Assembly (NCBI RefSeq): GCF_964204645.1
Contig: NC_134026.1
Location: forward strand, 26,432,650-26,492,649
Length of the DNA stretch: 60,000 nucleotides
Direction of reading: 5' to 3'
Source: Tubulanus polymorphus
Lineage: Eukaryota > Nemertea > Palaeonemertea > Tubulaniformes > Tubulanidae
Shown: positions 1 through 12,300 of the stretch, piece after piece
Layout of the letters: the number at the start of each line of letters is the position of its first letter
How positions within the stretch are numbered: the first letter of the stretch is position 1
Notes under the pieces: generated by a model
The model's input: the letters and a program-made list of their open reading frames with translations, nothing else
What the model was told of the DNA's origin: nothing
The model's database searches: none
Made by a program: the position numbers and the translations under genes

Positions 1-1019
1 CTTTTGCTTGAGAAACTATATTTGGTAAAAACCAAAGTATTGTGTATTTGATGCCGGAAGTAGAAGTGGACACGGTTGTTACTGGTACAGTTGACCTAAC
101 GACCGGTCTGGTATAGCTCCAGCCATGGCTGGACCAATAATTGACCTTGCATCTTAAATGTGCACGAACATTTATAATTTTTTTTGTAATTTCGAAGGAG
201 GACTAACCGGATCCCGTACCCGCAAAAAGTGATGCATTTGCAGCTACGTCGTGGTTGTTGCGTTCGAAAACATTCGGCTACGAAAGGCCGGACCAATATA
301 ACGTCAGTACGTACGGTACTTAGGGGAGATTTATAGTTTTGTTGATGATGAAACAACTATACGACATGTGAAAAGGGACTGCAATTGTATACTGAGTTGG
401 GATCTATTTGTCGAGTGCGAAGAGCAATTATTTCCCCAATTCCATAATGGGAATTTCCCGTCGTCTATGTCCGCGAATTGAGCTGTCCATATCTATCCTA
501 GGTCCTCTCGTGTTCTGTTGTGAATAATCGGCTCGATAATAAATGAAACAGCATCACTGACGACATGGTGGATAAGCTGTTTTCGTGATAAAACATATTG
601 TAACATACGTACGTCTATAGGGTGTGAATTCTGAATATCCTAGAAAAGTGTTGAATATATGCCGTGTTGAGAATCCCTGAGAATGAAGATGACTATTACG
701 ACATAGTCTAAACATCGAATAAACTGCTAGCTTAAGGAAACATTTACGGACTGATCATTTTTTTTCATTATTAGTGGGATTCACAACACGGATATAGAAT
801 TTTATCAATGGTTATGTTGAATAGTATACATAATCCGTGTTCCCTGTACCTTTTTAATTACCAGGACTCAAGGAGACATCTACGTATTTCGTTTCAGAAT
901 TAATGAAGATTAGCCTACGCATGTTAATTCCATTTCATTGAAAAACAAGATTATCATTCACAAGTGAAAAATCAAGAAGATATCATTTATAATTCTTTGG
1001 AGTTTTCTTAGTTATCTAG
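1..1019. other. Left-edge AT-rich stretch, no gene seen
   Basis: This stretch contains only short open frames with no family resemblance. An 86-codon minus-strand frame at 96-356 lacks convincing splice sites or recognisable motifs. I see nothing else in it that I can support. Confidence 0.4.
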
Positions 1020-1530
1020 GGTGATTTCTTGTTCGGGGTGAACTCCTGGGTTACGTGGTATCACGCCGTTACTAATTAATGTGAATTCAATAGAAACAAT
1101 ACGCGCATGCGCAGCAGCAGCAGGAGCAGATAAGTAAAGGGGTGTATCGGTCTATTTTCAGCTTAGTTCTCTACTGGATTAAGTGGCAGCATCGTACAGT
1201 GGTCTATCGGAATTTCTGTGTGCTCACAATTAGACATTTCGAAAACGAATAAATCATTTCCATGTTTGATAATACTACGCCATACAGAATTAGTACACAC
1301 ATCGTTTCGTTTCTTTAGTGCAGCGCAAAAACAAAAACGGGCTTCCGTATTCGCGCTCGCTTTTGCACAGTAATTTTCGTTTTTTTTTCGCCGCGCAAAA
1401 ATTAAACACATTTTTACGGCGTATTGCGTGGAATTATTTTCTACTTGGTTGGGATCAGTCAGCATACCAAAAAGTGGCTGTGCCGGACGTCGATCAGTGA
1501 ACAGGATCAAATGAGGCGTGGAACGCAATG
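1020..1530. promoter_or_regulatory. CpG-richer patch with an NRF-1-type palindrome, candidate promoter
   Basis: Against AT-rich surroundings this segment is enriched in CpG. At 1102-1113 it carries CGCGCATGCGCA, a full match to the NRF-1 consensus YGCGCAYGCGCR, followed by a short CAG run. NRF-1 sites are typical of TATA-less housekeeping promoters in animals. No first exon could be assigned on either strand, so the direction is unknown. A 121-codon minus-strand frame (1163-1528) and a 60-codon plus-strand frame overlap here, and neither looks like a known protein. The promoter call is inference from composition and one motif. Confidence 0.3.
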
Positions 1531-3010
1531 AATTCTACAATGAACCAATGAAAACAAAACACTTGCGTGTCTATCATATAACAATTTAATTCTATAATAA
1601 AATATCACATTTACTAGATCAACGACAACAATTCCGATTTTTATTACCATACCGCCTCCCTCAGTTTCTAAAACGTGTAATACCTAAAGCGATTGAAATT
1701 ACTGAAATTGTGCCTATAGCTTTTTGGCAAGTGAATCTAAACATAAATTAGCAATAATTAAATGTGGTAAAGCTTTTAGACCTATAAATCACAAAAATCG
1801 GCTGTATTGCAGGAATTGATATACACTTAAAAAGTATTTCACTCAATTCAAATTTATTTTTTTAAATCACATCAGAGTATCACAATAAATGCACTTACAC
1901 AGGGCATATATAAGTAGAATCAAATGCAAATGCTATTAACGCAATAGAAGAAGCATTTAAACTGGCAAGTGAATTTGATAGAAATGATTCATTTTAATAG
2001 TTTATAAGTAAAAAAACGTTGATGCAGATAAAGAATAAACCATTCTAGTAGATTACATATAACAGTGATATTTTGTAATCCAGTCGATACTCCTTCTGGG
2101 AATATCAGTAGAATGTTACTGTACATGCTTTGGATGTTTTGATTAAAACGGAATGTTAGAATAGACCTATGGACATAGAAATGACATATCATGACATCCC
2201 AACCCTTAAAAGATTGCCAACTGGCCATATTGTACCGGTATATGTATAAGGAATGAGAGTAAATCTTTTTATTTTTATAATTATTCTCTCATTAAAAAAT
2301 ACTAGTAATAATTTCTTCATGAGTTAAGAGAAAATCATTTTAAAACAGAGCAATGATTATGCAACATAATTATCGCATCCTTAAAAAAAACAAATACATA
2401 TTTTTGATAACCAAATGATTTCAAGCAAAACTATTTCGACGAAATTGTTGGTTAAGTGAAGCAGTACACCAATGGAAAAAGGTTCCATTGAAAAGAACAT
2501 AAACTGGACAAAAACTATAATACAAATCTAATTCATACATATATATGTAGATATAAATACATAAAGAAAAGTTCTTAGAAGATCTAAAATACTTTTTGTT
2601 TGCTTTTTGGTATCCAGAAAAGTAAACAAATCTTGACTGCCATATCGTCAGATGAGTTAATCTGCCATATATCAACCTAAGTGTAGTAGCATTGAGTTTT
2701 TCACATAGTTCAACATTTACTAAATATGCACTTATCACTAAAAACAGTTACATTACGGATCACTAATATCCCTTTAAAACAACCTATTTTAGTGAATAAA
2801 TTTTAACCATGCCAATGCTCTTTGCCAGCTTAGTGACAAAAAGATGAAAGAGAAAGAAATGAGAATAATTCTAATCACTCCAATTTTGCTTATGAAACCC
2901 CAATTTCACATCGAAATTCTGAAATGCCATAAAAGTTTCAATTTTATATGCATAGACTTCACAACAGGATTTTACTTCAGCAAAATAGACACACAAGTTC
3001 TGAATTTTCT
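1531..3010 (-). other. Spacer and probable 3'UTR of the INPP5F-like gene
   Basis: This is AT-rich sequence downstream (in minus-strand sense) of the INPP5F-like stop codon at 3013-3011. The nearest canonical poly(A) hexamer I noticed on the minus strand is AATAAA, seen as TTTATT at 2268-2273. That would give a 3'UTR of about 740 bases. Open frames here (e.g. 1989-2228 and 2421-2738, minus) are short, low in complexity and unsupported. Confidence 0.35.
2268..2273 (-). terminator. Candidate poly(A) signal for the INPP5F-like gene
   Basis: The minus strand reads AATAAA here, about 740 bases after the stop codon. It is the nearest canonical hexamer I noticed. Other weaker variants could be used instead. 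Confidence 0.25.
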
Positions 3011-6000
3011 TCATAGAAATAACAGTTCTGAACGATCCCCTTTCAATCCAGCTACATATTGCTCATTGATATGGATAATTCTACTATGACAAGGATTTCC
3101 AAGTAGTTTTTGTTGTTTGATCATTTCCAGCTCCTCGGCTATCTGGGCCTGGCGTCGTAGTCGTTGTGACTGAAAGTTTGGTAACTGAATGTTAGCCATA
3201 CGCGTACGCAATTTTGACAATGGATTTACTTCCAGTTTCGCTTCACCTGAGTTAATAATTACTTCGCCACTATCAGCTCGATATGAAATTGAACCATCAC
3301 TCAATGAAATTTTCATATTCGTATGTAAAAGTTTACGTTTATTTTGATGATTGTCATCAGAACCCTTTCTGTTTGCTTCAAATTGCGTATCATTCCATGA
3401 TTGCGATGATGTTGTCATTATTGCATCTGCTGCCGGTGGTTGGAGGTTTTCCTTTGATTCTTCAGAATTTTGTATTTCAGGGACTTCAGAGATTTCATCT
3501 GTAGTTGACGTTTCACTCACATCAAATATTACTTGGCATGGATTTTCTGGTGCAGCTTCAGAATTTTCTTTTTGTTCGTTTTGACGTAAGAGCAGTTCAT
3601 CACGTTCATCGAGAATGTCGGCTGACAAATCAGAAGCCATGTCTTTACCGATAGCTTCAGCATACATGATCATTTCTTGTGAATGACGTCGCATGTCATC
3701 CCTTAAACGTTGCTTCCTCATCTTAACAGCTGAAGAGAGATGATTGTCCACAAATTGAAGTTCAGAATCCATTGATCGCTGATCAGTTTCATCAATATCC
3801 CCTACACCGTATGACTGATTCTCGGTGGCTAACAAACCACAGCTTTGAAGAACCACTTCACCATGTGCTGGAGGTGAACCCTGTACAAATGCGCCACCTC
3901 CCATTGAAGCTCTTCGATGCGCTTCAGTTTGCTCATATTCTTTCAACAAATTATCCTCATCCTCGCTCATATCAGAATACAAATCGGAATTATCACTAAG
4001 GTTTTCATCGGCTTCTTTTTCATTAAGTAGAACTGGCTGCATTCGTGGTTTTTCCTTGCGGCCGAAAAAACGGAAATTACCAGTTGTTGGCAGACCGAGA
4101 TTAACTTTACGCATTGGATTGAAATTGGCCAGTTTTTTCTGCATGTTACTCAAAGGATTGCTACTACTAGAACTAGTCACTGATGTTTCCGATTTAGTCT
4201 CTATATCCGATGCAATACTTTGAGCTTCCACTGCTTGGAGATCATTGGAGGAAGACTCGCGTGAAATATTGAACTTAGTCGGCCATGATGATACTGACAA
4301 TTCTGGCACTATATTCATTCCTTGTGGATGAGGCTTGCTCTTTTTCCTGAGAGTGAAATAAAGATATTTTTTAAATGCATATATTTTACAATAGGGATCA
4401 AACTTTATGAGTTAAGTATAAATCTCACCTATCTAACTGTTTTGTGTCAGAGATTATCAAATCTAAACCCATCAATTTCTGAGCAGCAGCAAATGATTCA
4501 CAAATAGCTCTTAGGGATTCTACAACATTATATATACATATGCAAGCATAGAACTTTCAATTTTGTTTTCAAGTGGAGGCCTAACAATATACCAGGTACC
4601 TTTAGCTTCCTCCTGATTCTTTATGATGATCAGTATGTTATTGAATAGACGAGAATTAGTAGCTCTGAATGTATGAAAGTATCCTGATTGTCCATTACAT
4701 CGATAGTGAATTCGCATACAGTAAAACTTTGACTTAAATACAGCAGGCTCCAGTCCTACAACAAAATACATTGCCGTTTGTTAAAGTATGATTTCAATCA
4801 GGAGTGTGTACACATGACAATACACACAGAGTGATGAATTTACCTATTTCAATTTTTACTATATCTTCAAGGTTGATTCTTTGGCAGATGGCAATTTTCT
4901 CCATTTCGTCATCGTAACTATGTTATAATTACACAATTTTAGATTCAGTAGTTCTCAATGAGATTGACAAACTGATAAGTGAATATGTTCTATTACCTGA
5001 TGATATAGTAAGCTATCTGAGTAAGCAGTAATACGGTGTCCATGTCTTGTTGTGGGTCGCCAGAACTAGTAAAACAGTGAATAAGCATGAAATAGATATG
5101 ACATACATGATTCATTGTAATAGGTTTCAGGTAATCTTGGGAATTTAATGAAATATATATGTACTGAATGCCGGCCATATTTTTTGATGAACCATCAGGA
5201 TTTTCTGAAATAACTGTTTTCTAAAAAGTGTTGAGCTATATAAAATGAATAGCAAATCCAACCCAAACAACACACACAAAAAGACAACCCTTTGAAAATA
5301 GACAAACACCAGTAGTGGAAATTCCAATATTCCCATAATGTAACCCAATATTGATAAAAATTTTTAACCAAATTCATAAAACTGAAACAATAAACCAATA
5401 GTTGATTCGAAAAAAGCTGCAGTATCACATTTTTACGGAACTTCGATATCATTGGGCTTCTGAACTGGTAGATCATGGAAAATTTATTTACTAACCACAA
5501 GTTATTCATACAATTCAACAAACAGGTTAATACGGGTATGCTAAAGCCATTCATAAGCATGGAATTTTACGTAATTCCTCTGACTGGCCAATCATGCCTA
5601 TACTTTTCATTCACTAACAAAGGGAGCTGGAGATGTAAGGAAAAAAACTGGTTGATTGATTTTGATTGACGCAAGAAAAGGATGTGTTACATATTCATAG
5701 ATTGAAACAGAGCAACTTCAGAATAAATACAGCCAATGTTACATGGCAATTGGCATAAATTAATATTAACTTACTGGTTATATGTATTTAATACACCAAT
5801 TCAATACACAATTCATGCTAAATAAACTAACATAATGCAGCATTTTATGAATATTTCAGTGGTTTGGTTGTGAAGGTGAAACTGCCGTCAGTATCACAAC
5901 CCTAGAACAAATCTGCCCTCTACCTATGAAAGTGTTTATGAAGTGAGGTATGCCTTTTAATATCCATCAGTTAGCTAACTACCTCACAGGTATTGGTAAA

Positions 6001-8618
6001 ATCAAATAAATCCGTAATCAATCAGAAATCAATTTCTGGTAGATTGGTAATCAATATTGAACGTGTTAGAGTATTGGATGTTTTACTTGCGTAACCATAG
6101 TGAATTGCTCCCATAGCGCAACCAATACAATCACTTCATCCAGTACTCAAACACTGATTCCAGCATTTTTGTAGCTGTTTCTAACTAAGAAGCTTATCCC
6201 GGCAGCTAATCCACTAGTAGGTATTTGCACGGACTCGTTTGAGAGTCCATGGTATTTCAAACACATTTTCAAACAAGATAGTAGTTAGTAGAAATGTTTC
6301 AGGATGGAGCAGAACTGAATTTAATATCGTAAATACTCCAAATCTTAAGCAGTGTATGGTAATGAACAGCAGAACTGGTGGACATTAAAAACAAACTTAT
6401 TTAACGAATAAAGGCCATGCACATCATGTTTTGTTTCTAAATGCACATCACTTACAGAGTGTCAAAAACAGAAGACAAATCATTATACCAGCTGAAAAAA
6501 ATACATAATAACTACGTAATTCTTACATCAAAATCATCAGTCAAAACATAATGACAACGCCAAGCAAAAAGAACAAAAACAATAAAACATTTTGGTGCCT
6601 TGATCACATCTACAAGATTTAGTGGGGTCAATCCTATTGTTTCCAATTACTTCATCTGAAATGCTAAGATATCATATATACAAATACGGCAAAAAATAAA
6701 TGAAGAAAGACAAAATAAAGAAAGGTTCAATTTGTCAATACAAACAGCAGGACAACCATTCCAGTGAATTCCCTGGACTATATATACATAACGAAATTAT
6801 TGGCGTGATAAATTCTTATGTGTTTCAGTTCAATGCAAATGATCCCAGCTAAATGGGTTAGAGAATTCACTGGAGGGGTCACATTAACTACACACAGAAT
6901 TCAAATATTCATCATATGAAATTTCTCAAAAATAGTCGCCTGAACTATTTGAAACTGACCTAATATCACAGTCTATTAGTCCCCAGCTACCCAGACATGT
7001 TTCAGGTTCGATAATCATCATACGTTTACAGTCATCTATAAGGTGTTTGATGCTTTCTTCTTTCTCCATCAGCCAAGACTGGTCATCGGTCTCATCGACA
7101 TCAGACTGAGCATTCAGTATGTCAGATGACTGGATTCCCTGAATCAGATCGATAGCTGCCTGTCGATACATTTGATTTGACTTGAATCGTAAATAATACC
7201 TGGAAAAAAGCCAAGAAAACTCTTTTACTGCTTATCTATTCAAGCTACGTTCTTTACTTTTGAATCAAAATTAGTGCATCGGAAACTGTAAAAATGGCCA
7301 AAAATGTCCAACACATTGAAGTGCTCTTGGTGGCTCCCATATTTTATAAGGGCCATCAATGTCATCGAGAACAAATACCTGATACATTAAAAGTATGACA
7401 TACATATGACCACACATGGATGGATGTTTGCTCAGAAGGGTAATAAACTAGAAGCTGAATACCACAAATACAGTAAATGACACATTAATAATCTCCAAAC
7501 CGATCTAATTATGTTGATTACTGTCCTGGGACTTGTATTTCCAACAATGTGATAGTCAAGATCTTCTTAATATGTATGAAAAATACAGATCATTTGTTTT
7601 TTACACGCATGAAAGTAGCATTGGGATCATTTATCGTATAGTTGATGAATATGTCGTACACGTCGGGCTAAATGAATGTCTGCGAATACTGAGGGGGAAC
7701 CATGTCTGAGCAAGAAAAAATTCAGATCAGCTTTATTACCGGTTGACTGAGTTAGCTCCATCCTTCATCATTCCCGCTAATTTTCGTTCGCCAGTCCGAG
7801 TAAAATCGCCCTTCAATGCCACAGTACCAGCGTATTGGCGACTTATAGCATCTCCGTTATTGGCCCACATAGTTTGAAAGGTCAGACGACAACTCATGGG
7901 TAAACTCTCATCCGGTGGAAGTAGGCCTAATTTCCTACACTAGAAAATTTTTTAAAGATAAGTAAAGCTTGCAAACAGATAGACTACGATTATTGGGATG
8001 TTATTTCGAGATTCAAATCATTGAACACATGTTTTACCTGTGTTTCCATAACAACTCGAGCCAGGGCTGTTTGAACAACATTCGTACGATCCAAACAGTC
8101 AATACAGTTTATCCGGAATACAGTTCGTTGCTCACAAATCAAACCTTTGTTATCAACCCTGAAGAAAACCATATCATCAGTAAAGATTTTGTCCAATAGC
8201 AATCACATATATTTTAGGTAATAGTCATGGCAATGATGATGTTAGGTTTCCTACAATTCACTCACCAACAATATCGCATTTCACGTATCAAATCTCGAAT
8301 TCCTTCCAAAAGTAAAGATACATTTTCGAATTTCATACCTCGGCTGAAATTAAATATACCGGTATCAGACTTCGATGAACTCAAAATCTTTCAAATTTTG
8401 CCCATTTTGATTTTGTTCCACTCACCAGTAATCGTGGAAATCAAATGTGACATATGTAAGTAAAGGTGAGTTATACAGTAGTATTTGATTGAGGAATGCA
8501 TCGCTGACTATCTTTTCTCTACCGGCTAACTCGACCAGACTTATCACTGAGATCTTCTTATAACATGACAGCTCTCTTTCAAAATGCTTTTTAAATGCTT
8601 CGTGCGATTCTTTTTCTC
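3011..8618 (-). CDS. INPP5F: INPP5F/Sac2-like phosphoinositide phosphatase, 3' ten exons (N-terminus not found)
   Basis: Sac-domain inositol phosphatase, INPP5F/hSac2 type; in characterised animals it removes the 4-phosphate from phosphoinositides on early endosomes. Coding exons in transcript order: 8618-8426, 8343-8266, 8158-8038, 7939-7740, 7199-6960, 5065-4997, 4917-4844, 4755-4600, 4519-4429, 4346-3011. All junctions are GT-AG and every phase joins without a stop, giving about 852 residues. The first exon carries GREKIVSDAFLNQ and TFDFHDY. The third carries the catalytic RINCIDCLDRTN (CX5R with Cys nucleophile). The fourth has MWANNGD, SRQYAGT and GDFTRTGERKLAG. Exons 5-9 form the hSac2 domain (LIDCD, YDDE, KIEIG, CMRIHYR, SGYFHT). 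The last exon encodes a 445-residue polar, probably disordered tail with CHSRIIHI, like the vertebrate INPP5F C-terminus. Human INPP5F has about 1130 residues; roughly the first 300, including the start of the Sac domain, are not visible upstream. SACM1L is less likely because it lacks the hSac2 domain. Confidence 0.9.
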
Positions 8619-9324
8619 CTACAAATACAAACATTGAGCAGAAAACCTTTAGGAAAATACAATCTTTTCTTGAATCGATTTGAAAAAACTGGGGCAAATC
8701 ATCTTCTTACAATCATAACTGGCAGTGTAAGAATCGATATGGTATTTCTGAATACGAGAACCGCAAGAACCATTTCCTCTCATAACCCTACATTCAATTA
8801 TTGACTACTATTCAATCGAAAGAATCTTTCAATATTACGTTGATAAGCGTGAAAAGCTTTGGTAAGACATTCCATCAACTTATCAGTAACCATGACAACG
8901 ATATCCAGCCAGTCAAAGCTGTATCATCACTGAGGTAAACTCTCATAGCTACAGGGAAAACCTTGATACGAAAGAGTTCATCAAATTCTTTGATTAGGGC
9001 ATGGGAGGTCTCGTGATTAGGGTCATATGTTTTCATATAATCACCTTTTGTGGTCGACTAGACGTCTTTTATGAAAAATAGTTATGCCGTTGAATGTCCA
9101 ATGAATATAATATACGCATGTGTTATATCCATAATTCATTGAAGTTAATAATGAGTTTTTCTAAATAGATTCTACGGCAAACGTCTGTTGATAATGACTT
9201 TCAAATTACTTCGTATATAGAGACAAACAGAACAGAACAATAACCACCACACTGCTGCCACAACGCTGTCAATGTAAACACTACCTCCTACTCACTCGTG
9301 TACGAGTATCTTACCAAACCAATC
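8619..9324. promoter_or_regulatory. Head-to-head interval between the INPP5F-like exon and the carbonic anhydrase start
   Basis: These ~700 bases separate the most 5' recognised INPP5F-like exon (minus) from the carbonic anhydrase ATG (plus). The interval must contain at least the proximal promoter and 5'UTR of the carbonic anhydrase if it has no upstream exon. I see no clear TATA box. It also contains a minus-strand coding-like fragment (8798-9057), described separately. No INPP5F N-terminal exon is recognisable in it. Confidence 0.35.
8798..9057 (-). pseudogene. Unidentified coding-like fragment with a frame break
   Basis: On the minus strand an open frame from 9057, preceded by an acceptor-like tctag, encodes a plausible protein segment (KTYDPNHETSHALIKEFDEL, then FRIKVFPVAMRVYLSDD) and stops at 8875. 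Near 8921 the coding character seems to pass into a second frame (FDWLDIVVMVTDKLMECLTK, then AFHAYQRNIERFF) that ends at a stop at 8798-8800. Amino-acid composition and hydrophobic spacing look protein-like in both parts, and a single-base frame change would join them. I do not recognise the family, and it does not resemble the missing INPP5F N-terminus. It could be a decayed gene fragment, a pair of exons with a boundary I misread, or chance. Confidence 0.25.
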
Positions 9325-12300
9325 ATGGAAGTTGGTGCCGGCAATTTTCTGGAGTTCAGTGCCCTATTACTGATTATTTTACAGATCATAATTTCGACCG
9401 AAGGTAAGTTAAATTACTTAGATCAAACGGTATGGCCTTTCTACGCTCTTACAACATTAGATATTTGCTTTTACGAAATATTTCTCTGCGCTGTTGCAAA
9501 GTTCAGTAAACAACATTCTATAAATACGCAACAGTAGCTATTCTTTGAAGACTTTTAGGATGTTAAACTGCTAACTGATAGCAAGAATATGATGTAAATA
9601 ACACGTTATTGCATACTTTTGACAAAATCAGATTTTTGCCTAATATATATATATATATTCAGTGGATATCAAAAACAGATTTGTAGTTTTCATTGTCTTT
9701 CTTCAATTCTGATACTTTATCACATTAACACAAGAAGGCTGAAATTTCCTATATTGAACCAAACTAGTTAAGACTTGTGGAAAATGTATACTGAATACCA
9801 TATAATGAAATAATAGCCCCATGTTAAACACATATGAAGTTCAATGAAAATCGATGTTTTTTAGGTCAACAAAAATCTATATCAATTTCGATCGCTCCAA
9901 ATTCATACGCCGTCATTCAGTTTAAAAAGTTTTATATTTCAGCATTCATTTATATTTCGTATAATATTAGAGTTTCAGAGATTCAGCTGTACACGGAGTA
10001 GAAGCAGTGATAGCGTCAAGCTATATTTGAAGAGCTTTAGGTCAGAGTGGTACCAATAAATCATTCTATTAATGGATTTCTGTTATTATTCTGCCAAACT
10101 GCCGTTACCTGGCTACCGGAACAGGTTTTATGACCAGCTGTAAAGAAATACCAGCTTTAACGTGTTTCTACCCATCAAACGCTGATTGACATCAGAGACA
10201 AATTTTCCATATCACACAAAGAGCAACTTTCCCCAACATCTAAACGATTACAAATTTTTTGTTTCAGGAAGTAATCCAGATCACGAATGGGGCTATACAA
10301 AAGATAACGGTAAGTTGAAATGTATCATGCTCTAGTTTCAGATTAGATATCCAAAGTTAAAAAAAGGCATAAAAATAACACCAAGTGAAAAAATGTCATA
10401 AGTGTTTTTAGTTTAGGAATTGGAGCTTGTATAGAAATTCAGAATGATGTTATGGCAAGCTCATCCATCAAATTTGATTAGAATTGCCTAGTGAACGAGA
10501 CTAATGATTTGATATGACTAAGCTTCAAACCGCATAGCTATCTCCTATGGGAGCGCATAACCGATATGGTTAGTTTAACCATCTCTTCATCCGCAAAAAG
10601 TTTTCATGATTTTTTAAACGATGTACACAGTTTCGTTAAATGACAATCCTACCCCTGAGATATTATCAAATTGGGTAAATGTCCATATTCATTATGTTAT
10701 TCATAGGATTAACAGCAAGCTTTTACCAGAGGGACTTGTTTTGAAGCTAATTCGAATTGGGCTAACTAGTTTTCATGAAATTTTCAGGCCCATTTCACTG
10801 GCCGAAATGGTATCCACAGTGTGATGGTAAATCTCAATCCCCGATCACGATCAAAGGCGAATCAGCAACTTACCAGCCACAGAATACGAGCTATACAATA
10901 TCTCCTGGATATATGACGGAATCTGATAAAATGTATGCGGAAAACAATGGTCACACATGTAGGTTTCATACCAATATTCATTATGGCAATTTACAGAAGA
11001 ACTTGTACTAATCTGTGACAGATATTATCTAGATAAAGGTCCCTTATGATATATCATCAAGATGTAGTATTTTTCTAAATATGCTTTATCAGACCATTTA
11101 TCGTTCATTACTCAGTCACTGATATCAGCATGGTAGTTATATGTCTGACATGTCTGTCTAATTCTGATACAATCATTCCCTGGGCATACCTTGGCTTCTT
11201 TTATCTATGTACATACTAAGTTATTCAAACAATATCATTGTGTTCATTGTTTGTTATTGTAAAAAATCTAATTCGCCCCACTTCAATACAACTATATCCA
11301 AATATTGAAACACAGCTTGATTTTTTCTTTCAGTACAAATTAGCTCAAACGTGGATTTCTTCATCAACGGTTTCAACCTCCCGAACAAATATAAAGTTCT
11401 CCAGTTTCACATGCATTGGGGTAGCTCTAGAACTATGAATGTTGGTTCGGAACATTATATTAATGGCATCTCATTCCCGTTAGAGGTAAGTTCAATAAAG
11501 AAATTATTAACACCAAAATGACATACAAAAAATACCCATAGCCTAGGTTGATGGCATTCACTTTTTATTTGGATAGTCATTGAATGACTTTATTTACACA
11601 ATATAATCATACTCTTGAAAAACTATTAAGAATAAAACTAGCTCAACTAGCCCATTAGCCCTCTAGATATCTGTTTCACTAACTCAATGGGGAATTATGA
11701 AAACTTTTGCCAATGAGGAATAATTTAGAGGGGTAACGGAACACGGTAAGAACCATAAACACGACGTACCTTTATCAACTGTAAGACAATTTCTATGAAA
11801 GCAGTATTGCCAAATGAAATGTTATTAGCTTTTGCACTGTTTCAGCACGTATAGAGGTTAAACATGATTAATGCATGATTTGATGGATAAATGATTTTTT
11901 ACACTATCAAACAGAATTGGCCAATTACTTAATAATTACATGTATAGCCTGATTTGAAAACGGTATTAATTGTAACTACAATGCCATCAGAAATAATTTT
12001 CATATCTTTATAGCTTCATATAGTGACATTTAATAAGGAGAAATATGAACGACTGGACACAACATCGCCGCAGAATGGTCCTGATACACTGGCTGTATTT
12101 GGATTACTATTCAAAGTCAGTAGAACTGAGAAAAATGAAAAATAAATGCTCAAAAGAATATCAAAATCTTAGAAATTGATCACATGGTTTTACGCCATGT
12201 CAGTAAATAATTTTTGGTCTCATGTATACTTCTACCATGTAACCTTTTGCCATGTAACTTTCTACCATGTAACCTTTTACTCTTCTTTCAGACTTTCATA

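Noticed and set aside
1170-1250. Resemblance of agtggcagcatcgta to the 5' end of U4 snRNA
   Set aside because: Only about 15 bases match; the following sequence lacks the U4 stem-loops and Sm site, so no snRNA gene is called.
1163-1528. 121-codon minus-strand open frame
   Set aside because: It has no recognisable family or splice context and overlaps a CpG-rich candidate promoter where stop codons are rarer; it is probably a composition effect.
3283-3999. Plus-strand frames inside the last INPP5F exon
   Set aside because: They are antisense shadows of a long, clearly coding minus-strand exon.
7258-7392. Minus-strand frame (VFVLDDIDGPYKIWEPPRA) after an acceptor-like AG in an INPP5F intron
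   Set aside because: It has no matching donor, and in the phase needed to follow exon 7740-7939 it reads into a stop; the neighbouring exons join cleanly without it.
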